Of a DNA stretch of 25,757 bases, positions 1 to 11,391 are shown piece by piece; within the stretch, counting starts at the first letter, position 1; the number at the start of each line of letters is the position of its first letter. Origin of the DNA: Branchiostoma floridae (Eukaryota > Chordata > Leptocardii > Amphioxiformes > Branchiostomatidae); contig NC_049988.1 of assembly GCF_000003815.2 (NCBI RefSeq), positions 19,690,694-19,716,450 on the forward strand, given 5' to 3'. The translations under genes were made by a program, and so were the position numbers. Below the pieces are notes generated by a model. That model saw only the letters and a list, made by a program, of their open reading frames with translations, searched no databases and was not told the DNA's origin.

Positions 1-578
1 CCTTTTTTTTTTTTTGGGGGGGGGGGGGTTAATACGTATTTCCTCGGTAGAGGAATACATAATGTTTTTGCTGCTGGGTGTTCTTCTTATTTTCCTTTCT
101 TCTTTCTCTTTGTAATATGTTTTGCTGTATAATGGTAGAAACAGGAACATCCCAATGTTGCCTACTTGCTTTATACTCTGTGGTCTTTATTGCATAAAAC
201 ACTTTTACGGCTTTGGGGAGACATTAGCCTCCTCCATCCCTGTGTGGGTAGGCGTAAGTCGTTGGGGGGGGGGGGGGGGGGCTTTAGATGCAGAAACACA
301 TCGCGGCCAGGTTCAGCACCGGCAAGGAATATATACCCGGGATTCGTAGTCCACCCACTGTTTTTTTTTAAATTTCTTATTTGCTTTTAACCTATTCAGA
401 CCGAGCTTATCTGTCAATGCTGGACCGGGGAAGGGGATTTTGGGGCCCATCCCCTCTAACTCCTTTAACTCTTCAACGACTTATCACATGACCAACACAT
501 ATTCAGTGAATGATATACATACCATACCTAAATATCTGAAGAACTTTGACGCTCTCGTAACTTAATTTGGCGTATTTA
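1..578. other. Unassigned non-coding stretch with T/G homopolymers
   Basis: I see no gene here. The start is a run of 13 T followed directly by 13 G (3-28), and an 18-base G run lies at 264-281. The short open frames across the second G run owe their poly-glycine to that run and have no recognisable domain. G runs of this length could form quadruplexes and are also prone to sequencing or assembly length error. Confidence 0.6.
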
Positions 579-586
579 TGACGTCA
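579..586. promoter_or_regulatory. Perfect CRE palindrome (TGACGTCA)
   Basis: This is an exact 8-bp cAMP-response element, the site bound by CREB/ATF factors, with an ATTGG (inverted CCAAT) about 8 bp to its right. No gene start is visible nearby, so its role is unknown. Two more exact copies lie at 15231 and 21089, and only the last has a promoter-like setting. Confidence 0.35.
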
Positions 587-719
587 TCATTTGTATTGGT
601 TGGTACCAATTTGCTGATCAGAAGGTTAAACCTTAGACCCCCTGCAGCATTGCTGCAAAAGGTAGACGATGGTGTGGTATGCCCATCAAAGTTTACAAAC
701 AGAGACTACGTCTACGTTC

Positions 720-895
720 TCTATCTCTATCCCTATCTAAAATTCATATAGCCGAGATAACCGCCGTGCGGCGTAACACACTAGCTTCGCAGGCACGCGG
801 CGCGGCAGCAGCTAGTTATATTACACCGAACGACCCGTCGGACCTACCTTTTGCACATCTATCTGCAAGTGTTCTTTAAAACTACCCAGAGAAGA
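720..895 (+). repeat. Dispersed composite repeat, copy a (short minisatellite)
   Basis: This copy shares its whole right part with the copies at 5633-5921 and 13790-14115. The common blocks are CTATCTCTATC-like pyrimidine-rich repeats, then 'ACCGCC..CGGCGTAACACA', then 'GCTTCGCAGGCACGCGG', then a tail ending in 'TTCTTTAAAACTACCCAG'. Only about one 56-bp minisatellite unit is left here, against three or four in the other copies. The 66-residue open frame over it (679-879) is a by-product of the repeat. I recall this family from amphioxus sequence, which is the main hint to the source organism. Confidence 0.75.
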
Positions 896-1159
896 ATCTA
901 CTACTCTTTCCTCTACCAGGCTATTTGGGTGCTTTTGAAAATTGTACGATTCGGCTACACACCTTCCCAGAGGCCCAGGTTGTGTACCATATTAGCCAGC
1001 TGGCTCTTCTGGTGAATTATGTACCCTATCCGGCAAGTCTGTACTAACAGAAGTCACAGAAAGAGGCTCGATCATATAGCCAGGCGCCGCGGACCAATCA
1101 GAAGGCCACGTTCCACGTTGGTTATGACGCCGTAATACTTAGATTCCCGCCAGCCCGGC

Positions 1160-1300
1160 GTGTATCGCCCCTCTGATTGGTCAGAATGAATCTACACCGG
1201 CACCGGTGTCGATTTGCATCGACACCGGCACCAGTGTCGATGCACATCGACACCGGTGCCGGTGTCGATTCATTCCAACCAATCAGAAGGAGCGATACAC
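1160..1300. repeat. 141-bp near-perfect palindrome with CCAAT motifs
   Basis: The left arm (1160-1213) and right arm (1246-1300) are reverse complements with only a few mismatches. Both contain an 'ACACCGGCACCGGTGTCGAT' type core and an outer CTGATTGG/CCAATCAG motif. The 32-bp centre holds a second inverted repeat (1216-1225 with 1234-1243, ten bases each, loop of eight), so the whole block can fold into one long hairpin or cruciform. Related CCAATCA(G/A)AAGG pieces also occur outside the arms at about 1094 and 1320. The minus-strand frame running across it (1122-1436) is a shadow of the palindrome. Confidence 0.85.
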
Positions 1301-2095
1301 AAAGGATATGAAGGCATTGGCCAATCAAAAGGAGCGAAACATATTCCAGAGCAGAGGGAATAAGTACACACTGCAAGAAGAGGGGAATGGCTCCTTCTGT
1401 TACCATTGATAATGTTTTGTTGTTCCAAAGAGCCAAAGACTACAATGTTTCGAATATTTTCTATGGAAATTTTGGTTTCAAAATGCAATCTGTAATCTCC
1501 TTTTAAAGGTATGTTCCAAAGAACAAATTCGACAAAGGAATTCACACGTATGGTACCAAGGGATCTATGCGTCATACAGGAGTTTGTAAGTTTGGGTAGG
1601 CTATATGATAATAACGTTAATAACCCTTCGCTCACTCGGTTGTTTTATTCGGTGGTTATAGTAAAGGACCAGGCGTTATGACACCATATATACCTCGGTC
1701 TCACTCGTGCCGATGAAGGATAGCTGCGGTAAAATCTTGTCGGAGACTTATTCTGCCCCACGCAATCAGGGGGATGCGGCTGATTCACTATGTGACATTG
1801 AGTTTTCAAGTTCAGCTCTTCTAGATAGAAAGTTACAAACTTACATACAAATGTTCAAGCAAACCTATAGCGTTGTATATATATTGATTGATTAATTCAA
1901 CTATGAAATCCACTGGGCGTTAGTCCTTTTAAATGACAATAAGACCGGCTGGATGATTTTGATATTGCAAAGTTGACTTTCTCCTTAAGTTCACCTCATT
2001 CGGATGAAAGTTAGGAAACCGTTAACAAAAAGATTTATGCATCAATTATGATACACCCGATGATTAAAGTAGGTGAACGTCTTAACTTAAGCACT
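1301..2095. other. No gene seen
   Basis: The short open frames on both strands have no recognisable domain, signal peptide or convincing splice context. The right end grades into the tandem array that starts near 2096. Confidence 0.5.
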
Positions 2096-5000
2096 CGCTT
2101 CCTTGGCCAGGTACCAACCTTCTTTATTAACAGGTATCTGGCTGACTTCGTAATGCTGATCTAGACGTATTCTTGAATACTGTTTGGGATGGCGGCCAAA
2201 CAGCGCACGGGATGAGCCCGCCAAGATAACTTTGTCATTTCGACTCAAGTAGGCCAAAGTTTTTGAAAACAGCCCACTGGTACAGTCTCCTATTCCTTAG
2301 TATTTAAAACGTAGGAGAAAAAATTAGATAAGAAAGGAAAGCATCCAAACTGCGATTATTCTAGACCATCTAAGACAATCTCGACATGGCTAAAAGCCAT
2401 TTTTTCTGACCATATACAATAGCCCAAACCCCTATCAATTACCTTATAATTTCCAGCATCATAATGCCAACATGTTCAAAAAACAAAGGGTCCGTATAAT
2501 CATTTAACAAGTCATCTTGAATTATGAAAGATATTCTAAATAAAATAAGATTTTGATTATGTAACAAGATAGCGGTAATATAGCAAATAAACGTAAAAAA
2601 TATATGGTTAGAACCAAAATTAGCGGTTATGGCAAAACTGCCTGTCAACAAACGAAACATGGACAATTCGTCAAACTTCGTGAAATTGTTGCCAACAATA
2701 TCTTAGGAAAACTCACCAATTTTGGTGGCTCTAGCATGAGCAGTTCTGGCGTTATATGACATCAAAGTTGGCGTGAACCTCACCCCCCCTCTGATTGGGT
2801 TAACAACCTCTTCAGCGATCTACGTCAGCGCCCTTAAGGACAGCTGCTAATGCTGAAGATTGGAATCTGACTAGTAAATAAAAAAAAACAGCCCACTGAT
2901 ACAGTCTCCTATCCATTTATATTGAAAAGGTAGCAGAAAAGTTCACCCTTCTGAAGCTAAGCCCGTGGAAAACTCACAATGATACCGTAATCTGACTTCT
3001 AAAGTGTCCATCTACAGATTTTAAAACATTTTTTGGACAGCTCAAAGTGTAACCATAGCAGCAAGACTAACTCTAATTACCTTTGACCCCTTTAGACAAG
3101 AAAGGAAAAGATCCAAACTGCACTTATCTTGTATGGTCCAAGACAATCCAAAAATGGCTAAAAGCCCATTTTTTTCTCACCATCAATAGCCTAAACCTCT
3201 ATTAATCACCTATAATGTCCAGCTCTAAAATGCCAAAATTTTCTAAGAAAAAGGCTTCTTATACTTATTTTTACTAGCTATAGCATGAAAATCCACCCAC
3301 CACGCAAAGTTTCTAATTGTGACATTATACTTATTACCAACCATTTAATACTACACTGCAGGATTTCAATCTGCGAAGTTTAGCCTATTCAGCTCAAATT
3401 TCTTTTAACATACGCTTCCTTGGCCAGGCACCAACGTGCGTTATTAATAGTGACCTCATTGAGTTCTTTATGCTGATCTAGACATATACCATACTGGGCG
3501 GCAGCCAAATAGCACACGGCTTGAGCAGGCCGAGGAAATTTTGTCATTTGGACTCAAGGTCTTCTATCCATTTTTATAGAAATAAGTTCAGAAAAAGGCT
3601 GTCAAAATTCACCTTCCTGGGGTTAAGCTGATCGAAAAAGTATCCATTCAGAGATTCTTAAATATTTTGGTACACCGCACCATAGCAACAAGACAACTCT
3701 TGTAACTTTTGACCTCTTTAGACGGGAAAGGAAAATTTATTCTAGACCTTTCAGGACAATCCAGACTTGGCTAAAAGTCCATGTTTTCTCACCAAATACA
3801 ATAGCCCAAACACCTATTAATTACCAGTAATTTCCAGTATCAAAATGCCAACAGGCTTCTTATGCCAACTATTTAATACGACACTGCAGGATTTCAATCT
3901 GCGAAGTTTAGCCTATTCAGCTCAAATTTCTCTTAACATACGCTTCCTTGGCCTGGCACCAACGTGCGTTATTACCAGTTATCTGGCTGACTGACGTATT
4001 CTCTAATACTGTCCTGGGTGGCGGCCAAACAGCGCACGGGCTGAGCCCACCAAGACAACTTTTCACCTTGACTAAAGTAGACCCAAGTTTTGGAAGCAGC
4101 CAACTAATACATGTACAGTCTCTTATTTATTTGTATTGAAAACGTAGCAAAAAAATTCACCCCTCTGAGGCTAAGCTCATGGAAAAATCACAATGGTAGC
4201 TTAATCTAACTTCTGAAGCGTCCATCTAGTGATTCTGAAACATTTTGGTACAGCGCACCAAAGCAACAAGACAACTCTGGTAACTTTTCACCTCTTTAGA
4301 CAAGAAAAAAAACACACATCTAAACTGCACTTGACATGGCTAAAAGCCCATTTTTTTATCACCATATGAAATAGCCAAAACCCTATCACTTAACTTATCA
4401 TTTCCAGCATCAAAATGCAAAGATGTTTCAAGAAGAAAGGCTTTTTTAACAAGTCATTTTAAATGGCATGAAAATTCTCCCACCACCCACACTTCTTATT
4501 GTGACCATTTACATGTTACCAACTATTTAATACTACACTGCAGGATTTCAATCGGCAAAGTTTAGCCTATTCAGCTCAAATTTCTCTTAACATACGCTTC
4601 CTTGGCCAGGCACCAACGTGCGTTATTAACAGTGACCTCCTTGACTTCTCCGTGCTGATCTAGATGTATTTTGTGATACTGTCCTGGGTGGTGGCCAAAC
4701 AGCGCACGGGCTGAGCAGGCTGATACAACTTTTTGACTTTTTGTCATTTTGACTCAAGTATACCAAAGTTTTTGGAAACTGCTTCTTATACTTATTTTAA
4801 GAAGCCATAGCATGGAAATCCACCCACCACGCAAGTTTGTGACCTTTTACATGTTACCAACTATCTAATACTACACTGCAGGATTTCAATTTGCAAAGTT
4901 TAGCCTATTCAGCTCAAATTTTTCTTAACATACTCTTCCTTGGCCTGGCACCAACTTGCATTATTGACAGTGACCTATTTGACTTCCTCATACTGATCTA

Positions 5001-5345
5001 GACATATTCTTTAATACTGTCCTGCTGGATGGCGGCCAAACAGCGCACGGCTTCTGCACATGCACACCAAGGCAACTTTGTCATTTTGACTCAAGTAAGC
5101 CCAAGTTTTAACAAACCATTTAATGGTGCATTGCCACGGTTTCAATCTGTGAGTTTAGTCTATTCAGCTCAAATTTCTCCAGACATCATTGTGTGTGCCA
5201 ATCTGATTTCACAGCAATAGTGCTACCTTGGGTGGTTACAATCCTGCCAACCTAACTTATCAGCTATGAAATCTCTAAAATAGGCGCGCTTTCTTGGCCA
5301 ATGTGTGCTATAAACGTTGATTCATTGCTTCTAGACCTATTCTTT
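2096..5345. repeat. Old, irregular tandem array, unit about 650 bp
   Basis: The anchor CGCTTCCTTGGCC and variants recurs at 2096, 3413, 3941, 4595, 4933 and 5287. It is followed each time by the same ordered blocks: 'GTGCGTTATTA', 'GCTGATCTAGA', 'GGCGGCCAAACAGCGCACGG', 'GTCATTTTGACTCAAGTA', 'ACAGTCTCCTAT', 'GACATGGCTAAAAGCC', 'CCAGCATCAAAATGC' and 'CACTGCAGGATTTCAATCTG'. Spacings are 1317, 528, 654, 338 and 354 bp, which fits a unit of about 650 bp with deletions; the first gap is two units, with a partial copy near 2890. Copies are visibly diverged and no frame is kept between them, so I read this as a decayed non-coding satellite. The ORFs at 2439-2666, 3948-4139 and 5029-5220 are inside it and are not genes. 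Confidence 0.85.
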
Positions 5346-5632
5346 GGTACTTCATTCTTTATTCTTGGCAACGGCTCGAATATACACACAGTAGTAACAC
5401 GTTTTACGGGAGATATAGAGCTTTTTGTGCGCGAGGTTTAACTTTTTCAATTTACTTTTTATGCCTGGGTGTCGGCATGTTTGTTTCTTTCTGTTCAACT
5501 CGCCCCTCGTATATCTTACACTTGCTGAAAAAGTTCGTAGTAGATGCTGGGAGGAGTGAACTTCGGCAAATAATTGCGCAGCTCCTCTTACGGCTTACGT
5601 TTCTCCAGACACGAAGGTTATTTTATGATTCT
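5346..5632. other. Spacer, no gene seen
   Basis: Unique-looking sequence between the 650-bp array and composite repeat copy b. A 62-residue open frame at 5477-5665 runs into the repeat and has no recognisable feature. Confidence 0.45.
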
Positions 5633-5921
5633 CTGTATCTGTATCTAGCTATACAGCCGGTGTAACCGCCCTTCGGTGTAGCACGCCAGCTTCTGTATCT
5701 GTATCTATACAGCCGACATAACCGCCCTTCGGCGTAACACACCAGCTTCTGTATCTGTATCTATACAGCCGGTGTAGGCGCCCTTCGGCGTAACGCACCA
5801 GCTTCGCAAGTACGAGGCGCGGCAGTAGCTGGTTACATTACACCAAATGACCCGTTATACCTTACTTTAAAAAAATTTTGCACATCTTCAAGTATTTTTC
5901 AAAACTTTCCAGAGAAGATGT
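5633..5921 (+). repeat. Dispersed composite repeat, copy b (three minisatellite units)
   Basis: CTGTATCTGTATCT starts three tandem units at 5633, 5693 and 5749. Each continues as 'ATACAGCCGGTGTAACCGCC', then CTTCGGCGTAACRCACCAGC. After the last unit comes the same unique tail as in copies a and c: GCTTCGCARGYACG, then GCGGCAGYAGCTGGTTAYAT, then a ..TTCAAAACTTTCCAG.. end. The tail is more diverged here than in copy c. Confidence 0.85.
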
Positions 5922-6204
5922 CCTCACTTTACTTTAAGAGTAGGAGCTCTTTCGTTACATTTCCACTCACATAAATAGTACTTACTGTCTTCCATGTAAT
6001 ACATAATCATTTTTGCTACTCAAAGTACAAAGGACCTGTAATCTTCACGGAGGGCACTTTTCCCAGCCATTACTCCATCTTTCCCGCCCGGTCAATTTTG
6101 CAGCTCAAAGCCAAATTTTTCGAACAATCCAAATCCTGTCATCTTACGCGAGGCACTGACGTCGCTTCCGCACATCAATCGACAAGTGCCCGCATGCTCA
6201 GGAA
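5922..6204. other. Spacer, no gene seen
   Basis: Unassigned sequence between composite repeat copy b and the 240-bp array. No motif or frame supports a gene. Confidence 0.4.
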
Positions 6205-7191
6205 TTGCGGAGAACGATCCCATCATTAATCACAATCTCGGTTTTGAATTCATCTTCGGAGGCTGCGCAGAAAACTTTCAAAAGTTTTTGACACATCCGC
6301 TTGTGCTGTGAAGCCTGAGGCTTGTTATCAGAGTAGGAAAATTGCAGAAGCCACACAGTGCAGCGTGGTAACGGTTGGTTTGGTGGTTGAACTAATGATC
6401 AATGCTTATTACGTAAGAGGAAACCTGAAGGATGATGATACCCAAGAATTGCAAAGAACGATCTTATCATCAACCACATTCTCGGTTTAAAGTCATCTTC
6501 GAAAGCCGCGCAGAAAAGTTTCATAAGTTTTTGACACATCCGGTTGTGCTGCGAAGCCTGAGACTTGTTATCAAAGTAGGAATATTGCAGAAGCCACACA
6601 GTGCATCGTTATTACAGTGGGTTTGGTGGTTGAACTTATTACGCAAGAGGAAGCCTAAAGGCCGATGATACCCAAGAATTGCAAAGAACGATCTTATCAT
6701 CAACCACATTCTCGATTTTGAATTCATCTTCGAAGGCTGGGCCGAAAAGTTTCAAAAGTTTTTGACACACCCGGTTTTGAGACCGAAGACTCGTTATCAA
6801 AGAAGGAATATTGAAGACGCCATGCAGTGCAATGTGATGAAAGTGAGTTTGCTGGTTGAAATCATGATAAATGCTTATTACATAAGAGGAAAGCAGAGGG
6901 TTGGCGCTACTGGAGACCAAGCTGTACTTCGCTGTGTCTGCATCTAGTTACCCCAAAATCCCATCAACAACCACATGAATTCATCTTCGAAGACCGCGCA
7001 GAAAACTTCCAAAAGTTTTCGACACATCCAAGTAGGAACATTACAAACACCATTCAGTGCAACCTGATTACAGTTTGGTGGCTGAACTCATGATCAATGC
7101 TTATTACGTAAGAGGAAAACAGTTTTCTGGTGATACTGTAGACCCAACTGTTATTGCTCTTTGGAATCACATGCTGCCAGATAGGCTGTAA
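6205..7191 (+). repeat. Tandem array of about four 240-bp units with decayed reading frame
   Basis: The anchor GACACATCC/GACACACCC lies at 6290, 6533, 6764 and 7021 (spacings 243, 231 and 257). Units share 'GAACGATCTTATCATCAACC', 'TTCATCTTCGAAGG', 'TTTCAAAAGTTTTTGACAC' and 'ATGATCAATGCTTATTACGT'. In plus-strand translation, units 1, 3 and 4 keep a phrase of the type VELMINAYYVRGK, preceded in units 1 and 3 by similar peptides (KIAEATQCSVV.. and NIEDAMQCNVM..). Unit 2 has a deletion at that place and unit 4 is frameshifted before it. The last unit continues from an ATG at 7090 to a TAA at 7191 through a protein-like tail containing TVDPTVIALWNHMLP. I do not recognise the family. It may descend from a duplicated exon that has since decayed, or the frame may be chance within a non-coding satellite. 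Confidence 0.75.
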
Positions 7192-8261
7192 TCATTAATC
7201 ATGGCCTCCTCTTCAAAGTAAAACCTATAATGATAAAGATACCACGGCTACATTCATAAATCACTTTCTTTGTACGCAGCTGACAAGAGTTGCCGTCCGC
7301 ACAGAAGGAAGTAAAGCCTTAGGCATCTGTTCGTTTTGAAAAGAGCGAGTACTTTGAACTTTGATATTCAATTTTTCTTCAAGACGAAGAGTTGCCTACG
7401 GCTTAACGTCCCCATTCCAGAAGAAAACTGAATGTAATGTGAATATTTTCAGTATATCCGAAGGACTATCATATTTTTCAACAACCAGTTTTGGCTGAAA
7501 AATATGCGAATTCATGGTTTATGATGCATGATTCATGGTGCATTTCTGTATCAGCTGCCTTTCATCTGTTACAGGAGTGTAGAGTTTTCTGGTTTCAAAC
7601 CAACACTCTGAATCGTTATGAAGATGAGGCAAGGTCAATGTGGAAGATGGGTAACAGTTGTGAGACAACACAGGTGACAATTAGCCAGTTAATTGGACTA
7701 TGGATAACCGCACACTTCTGTTTATTGCACGGAATCACCAAATCCCAAACAAGTGCGGTCCAGCAAGATAACTTAACATTGTTGCACCACCCGGATAATT
7801 GCACGAAATACGCTGGCAAATGAGGTGTGCAATTAAGCGTCTTCTACTGTATTGGACTGTACGTAATGTTTTCAATTATATTGAGTAAATTTTAATGTAC
7901 TGTGTAAAAGCTGAATAGACCACAGGAAGAATGAGGCTAATTGTGGATCTAAAAAACTCAAACTCAGAGAAAATGTTAGGACAAGGTTGCATATTGATAA
8001 GCCCATTCATTAGCCCCTGTTGTTGGAGTTTAAGCTGTAGTGTCGGCCGGGGTAGTAGGAGAGAATCCCAGTTGCCGGAATGTTGGAAGCCGCTTTTCTT
8101 AGATCCTGTTAGAGAGAGACCGTGCATTCCATCAATCTCTCTAATTGCATCTTTGCCACTCTTCACCCCGTTTGAACCAGAGTGGTGCATTGTTCTTGAT
8201 ACAATTTGTTCCTGTTTTATGGAAATGAATAGTGATATAATTTGTTTTTAACTTCTGGAAA
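7192..8261. other. Unassigned stretch; open frames without recognisable domains
   Basis: The longest plus frames are 7491-7823 (110 residues) and 7931-8251 (106 residues). Neither shows a domain, signal peptide, membrane segment or a repeat relation to neighbours that would support coding. Overlapping frames of similar length exist on the minus strand (7616-7819, 7876-8190), as expected by chance. I call no gene here. Confidence 0.4.
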
Positions 8262-8740
8262 TTGGTTCGGGAGACATTTCTGATTCTCTTTTTTGCTGGA
8301 AGTGGTCCGGCTTACATTTCTGATTATAGATTTCCGGAACTCATCCGTGATGCATTTCTGTTTCTATTTTCAGAAGTGGCTTGTGATGTGGCTTCAATTT
8401 TCCGGAAACTGATACGTTTCTGTTCTATTTTCCAAGAACTGTTTGCCAGCGCACGTCACCTTGTATCGGTTTACAAATGACCAAATTAAGTGCATATTTG
8501 CCTCGAAATCGCTCGGAGAGGACGTCTTTCAAGGGTAGTAATAAATGAAGTAACGTGATGTGTTAGTTTTGCTATTTTCCTGAAACTGGCCCGCGATGCG
8601 TTTCTGTTTCTATTTTGCAGGAATTATCCGCTAGCGTACGTCGCCACGTATTGGGTTACAAATGACCAAATTAAGTGCGTATTTATCGCGAAATCGCTCG
8701 GGGAGGCCGTCTTTCAAGGGTAGTAAATGAAGCAACGTGA
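8262..8740. repeat. Nested short tandem repeats
   Basis: The left part (8262-8436) has several diverged copies of a roughly 40-bp motif of the form CCGGAACTSRTCCGTGATGC, then ATTTCTGTTTCTATTTT. A larger duplication places 8437-8564 next to 8618-8740: both contain 'TTACAAATGACCAAATTAAG' (start about 8471 and 8656, offset 185), then CGAAATCGCTCGG, then 'GTCTTTCAAGGGTAGTA', then AACGTGAT. The open frame at 8262-8480 falls inside the repeats. Confidence 0.75.
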
Positions 8741-10137
8741 TCGTAAGGATCCAAAATAAATTAGCCGACTCCGCGGGATTTGGTTCCTGGTAAGATGTAA
8801 GTCGCGGCGCCGGAGCTGTAGAAATCTCCTTTCATTAAGGAGATACATCAAGCCATGAAGCAGGCCCGGTTTCCTTTTATCTAACACCACCCGGTGCAGG
8901 AAGGTTTCCAAAATCACCGAGAATACATTCAAGATGTGAAACACAGGGCTCGTTAGTATCCAGAAAAAGTAGTGGACGCTTTCTTTAGACGTATAAGGTA
9001 TACCTCAGTAAGCGAAAATAAACGTGGATGGCGATATATACTAGAGGGCTAGGACAATAACTTCCATTTTACCATGGGGAACTATACAAACACGATTTAC
9101 ATTTAAGTAACATTTGTTTACTATACTTAGGAGTTAGTGAATTGTTCGACCAGTTTTTTCTAGTTAGCTGTACCTGTATCGAATTGCTCTGCCAGTTCAT
9201 TCTAGTGAAACTGAAGAAGAGTGATGGATGTCACTTTAAACGTTCGAATGTAAATGTCCGTTTTTAATCCAGTTATAAAGATTGAATTATATTTGAATAT
9301 TGTTTAACTGGATATCTAATCTTCCGAAACGAATACTTACGGCCAGATTAGTGAACATGCTTCTAGCCTGCTTACTGCCTACGTATCAATCGTAAATGGC
9401 TACAAAAGTCTTCAGATGTAGCAGCGTGATTATGAATGCATTGCAGGTAGTAAAAGACGATAAAGCTGGGACTACTGGCTGTGCGGTGAGCTATAAAAAT
9501 GACAGTACTTAAGTTAACTTAAGGCCATTGACACTGTCTCTGAGCGTCATTGTCTGCTGTCGGACGTTGTTCAGTACCTTAATCACGTTATACCATTCCG
9601 TAAACAATCGCAGTCCTTTGGTTCTTGCTCCTGGTTCAATACTTTCCTAATTGTAAAATAGATCAAGGAGAATCTGCCGTACATTGAACCGTGTCATGGA
9701 CAGGGGTAGATTAGTTTCCGTTAAGGCAAATTGTGATCCAGCAACATCCAGCCAACTAAAGCAATTAACGGTAACCTTAAGTCCACAGACAACAACAACC
9801 GAAATCATCGTTAACTAGATTTCGTCTCACAGAAAGTTCACTGCCTGTTAAAGAAAAGGTTCAGCCCTAACATATTCTACAAGCGTGCTCACGGTGAAAT
9901 GAAGGTCGGAAAAATCACGCACGGCACGGTATGTCAACTTTGGGCAACACAGAAAGTCAGCATAACTGATCTGTAGGTTCCTTTTGTTCTCAGAGGTAGG
10001 TCAGGATGAGGTTATGCGGAAAGCTTTTAAAGAGCTATCCTCTATCACTGAACTTGGCCATGGCGTGTTGCCAGTGGATAGAATGATTAAGTCTGATGTA
10101 GATTCGCCTGCTGGAACATCAATGCACAGAACATAAA
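8741..10137. other. No gene seen
   Basis: A small diverged duplication (GAATTG..CCAGTT..TTCTAGT) lies at about 9138 and 9180. No exon, RNA gene or mobile element end is recognisable, and frames are short on both strands. Confidence 0.45.
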
Positions 10138-10925
10138 TTTGGCAGTCGCCAGCACTGAAAGGACGCTCTCTTGTATGTGTGGAAATGTTTTGGATGATAT
10201 GCAGTCTTTTAGACTTGGTAAAGTATCCAATGGGTAATTACAAGGTTTGAAATGATACTTGTGCAGTGCATACAGCGTGGACACGATAAATTTGGCGGTC
10301 GCCAGCAATGAAAGAGACCTTTCTTGTATGGGAACTGCCAGACAACGTGTGGATGATATGTAGTTTTGTAGACCTGGTCCTTGTAAAGCATCCAATCGGT
10401 GATTACAAGATTTGATATGATACTTGTGTAGGCCATGCAGCGTGACAGGGTCTAAGATATGAAGATAGGTACTACAATGCAAATGAAATTGAAACTCAAT
10501 GGACCGTTGGGGATACCTTGGTTTTTGGTTGCTTGAGTGATGGATTCCCAATTCTAGACTGAACCCCTATTTTTGCCAACTTATAAAAGCAATTTGAATA
10601 AGGCAATAAGTACAAATAATGTACAAAAAAGTGGTTAGGTGCCAGCAATGAAAGAGGACGCTCTTGTATGGTAACTGCCAGACAACTTCTGGGTGATATG
10701 TAGTTTTCTGGAGTCCTTGCGATGTATCCAATAGGTGATTACATAGTGGATATGATACTTGTGCAGTCCATACAGCGTGGGCACGATCGTAGGTATAAAT
10801 TTCTCTTCTGCAGTGTAAATGGAACTCAAACTAAATGGACCGTAGACGCCACCTTGGTCTTCGGTTGCTTTAGTGACGGATGGCCAATTCCAGGCTGAAC
10901 CCGCATGTTTGCCACCTTTGAAAAG
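10138..10925 (-). repeat. Three diverged tandem units with a minus-strand open frame
   Basis: The block ATGATACTTGTG, followed by a 'CATRCAGCGTG' motif, recurs at 10252, 10417 and 10752 (spacings 165 and 335). Units also share 'GCCAGCAATGAAAGAG', CTTGTATGG, 'CTGCCAGACAAC' and 'GATGATATGTAGTTTT'. The two closest units are 165 bp (55 codons) apart, so a minus-strand frame of 154 codons (10551-10087) contains two in-frame copies of a peptide like LHKYHIKSCNHRLD..LSLLATAKF. Unit 3 keeps GLHKYHI in a separate frame (10961-10635) and then diverges. I recognise no family, and the second frame (10436-10209) is open as well, so this is more likely a non-coding repeat than a gene. Confidence 0.7.
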
Positions 10926-11391
10926 AAATACTGTACAAAAAGCGTTTACGTGCGAGTGCATAAGGATAAGAAGTGAAATATGAAAATGGCGTAAGGTTGT
11001 TTCATTGTTGACTCTAGAATTACGGTTTTCAAGATTCCTTTCAAGTAAATGTTCCTTTTTTCAACCTCCATTTAACCTTGAAATTACATCTCTTTGTTGC
11101 CTTAGCCTTTGCACCGCATGTGGCCGAAGAGCTACGTAGTTTCTCGAAACGCCATTACCACTGTTCCAGAAGGACCCTTAGAAATTGGTCCGTGGGCGTT
11201 CCTCCTGGCCCTTTGCAGTGCCCAGACGAACTTAGGCGTGGGTTTGAACTTGCAGGATAGGGATATTGGGTTCTCCTTGTCCTCGCGTAAGGTCAAACTG
11301 ACTAGAGTATATGGATGGCATCATGCGCAAGCATGGAATCTTGGTCCTCTCCTCACAAAAATATACTGTAAACTAGAGTTCGGCGACCTCA
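10926..11391. other. No gene seen
   Basis: Frames at 11078-11260 and 11109-11402 overlap each other in different phases and show no recognisable domain. The stretch ends at the TA preceding the inverted-repeat element. Confidence 0.45.

Noticed and set aside
7491-8251. Two plus-strand frames of 110 and 106 codons.
   Set aside because: No domain, no signal or membrane segment, and open frames of similar length on the opposite strand over the same bases.
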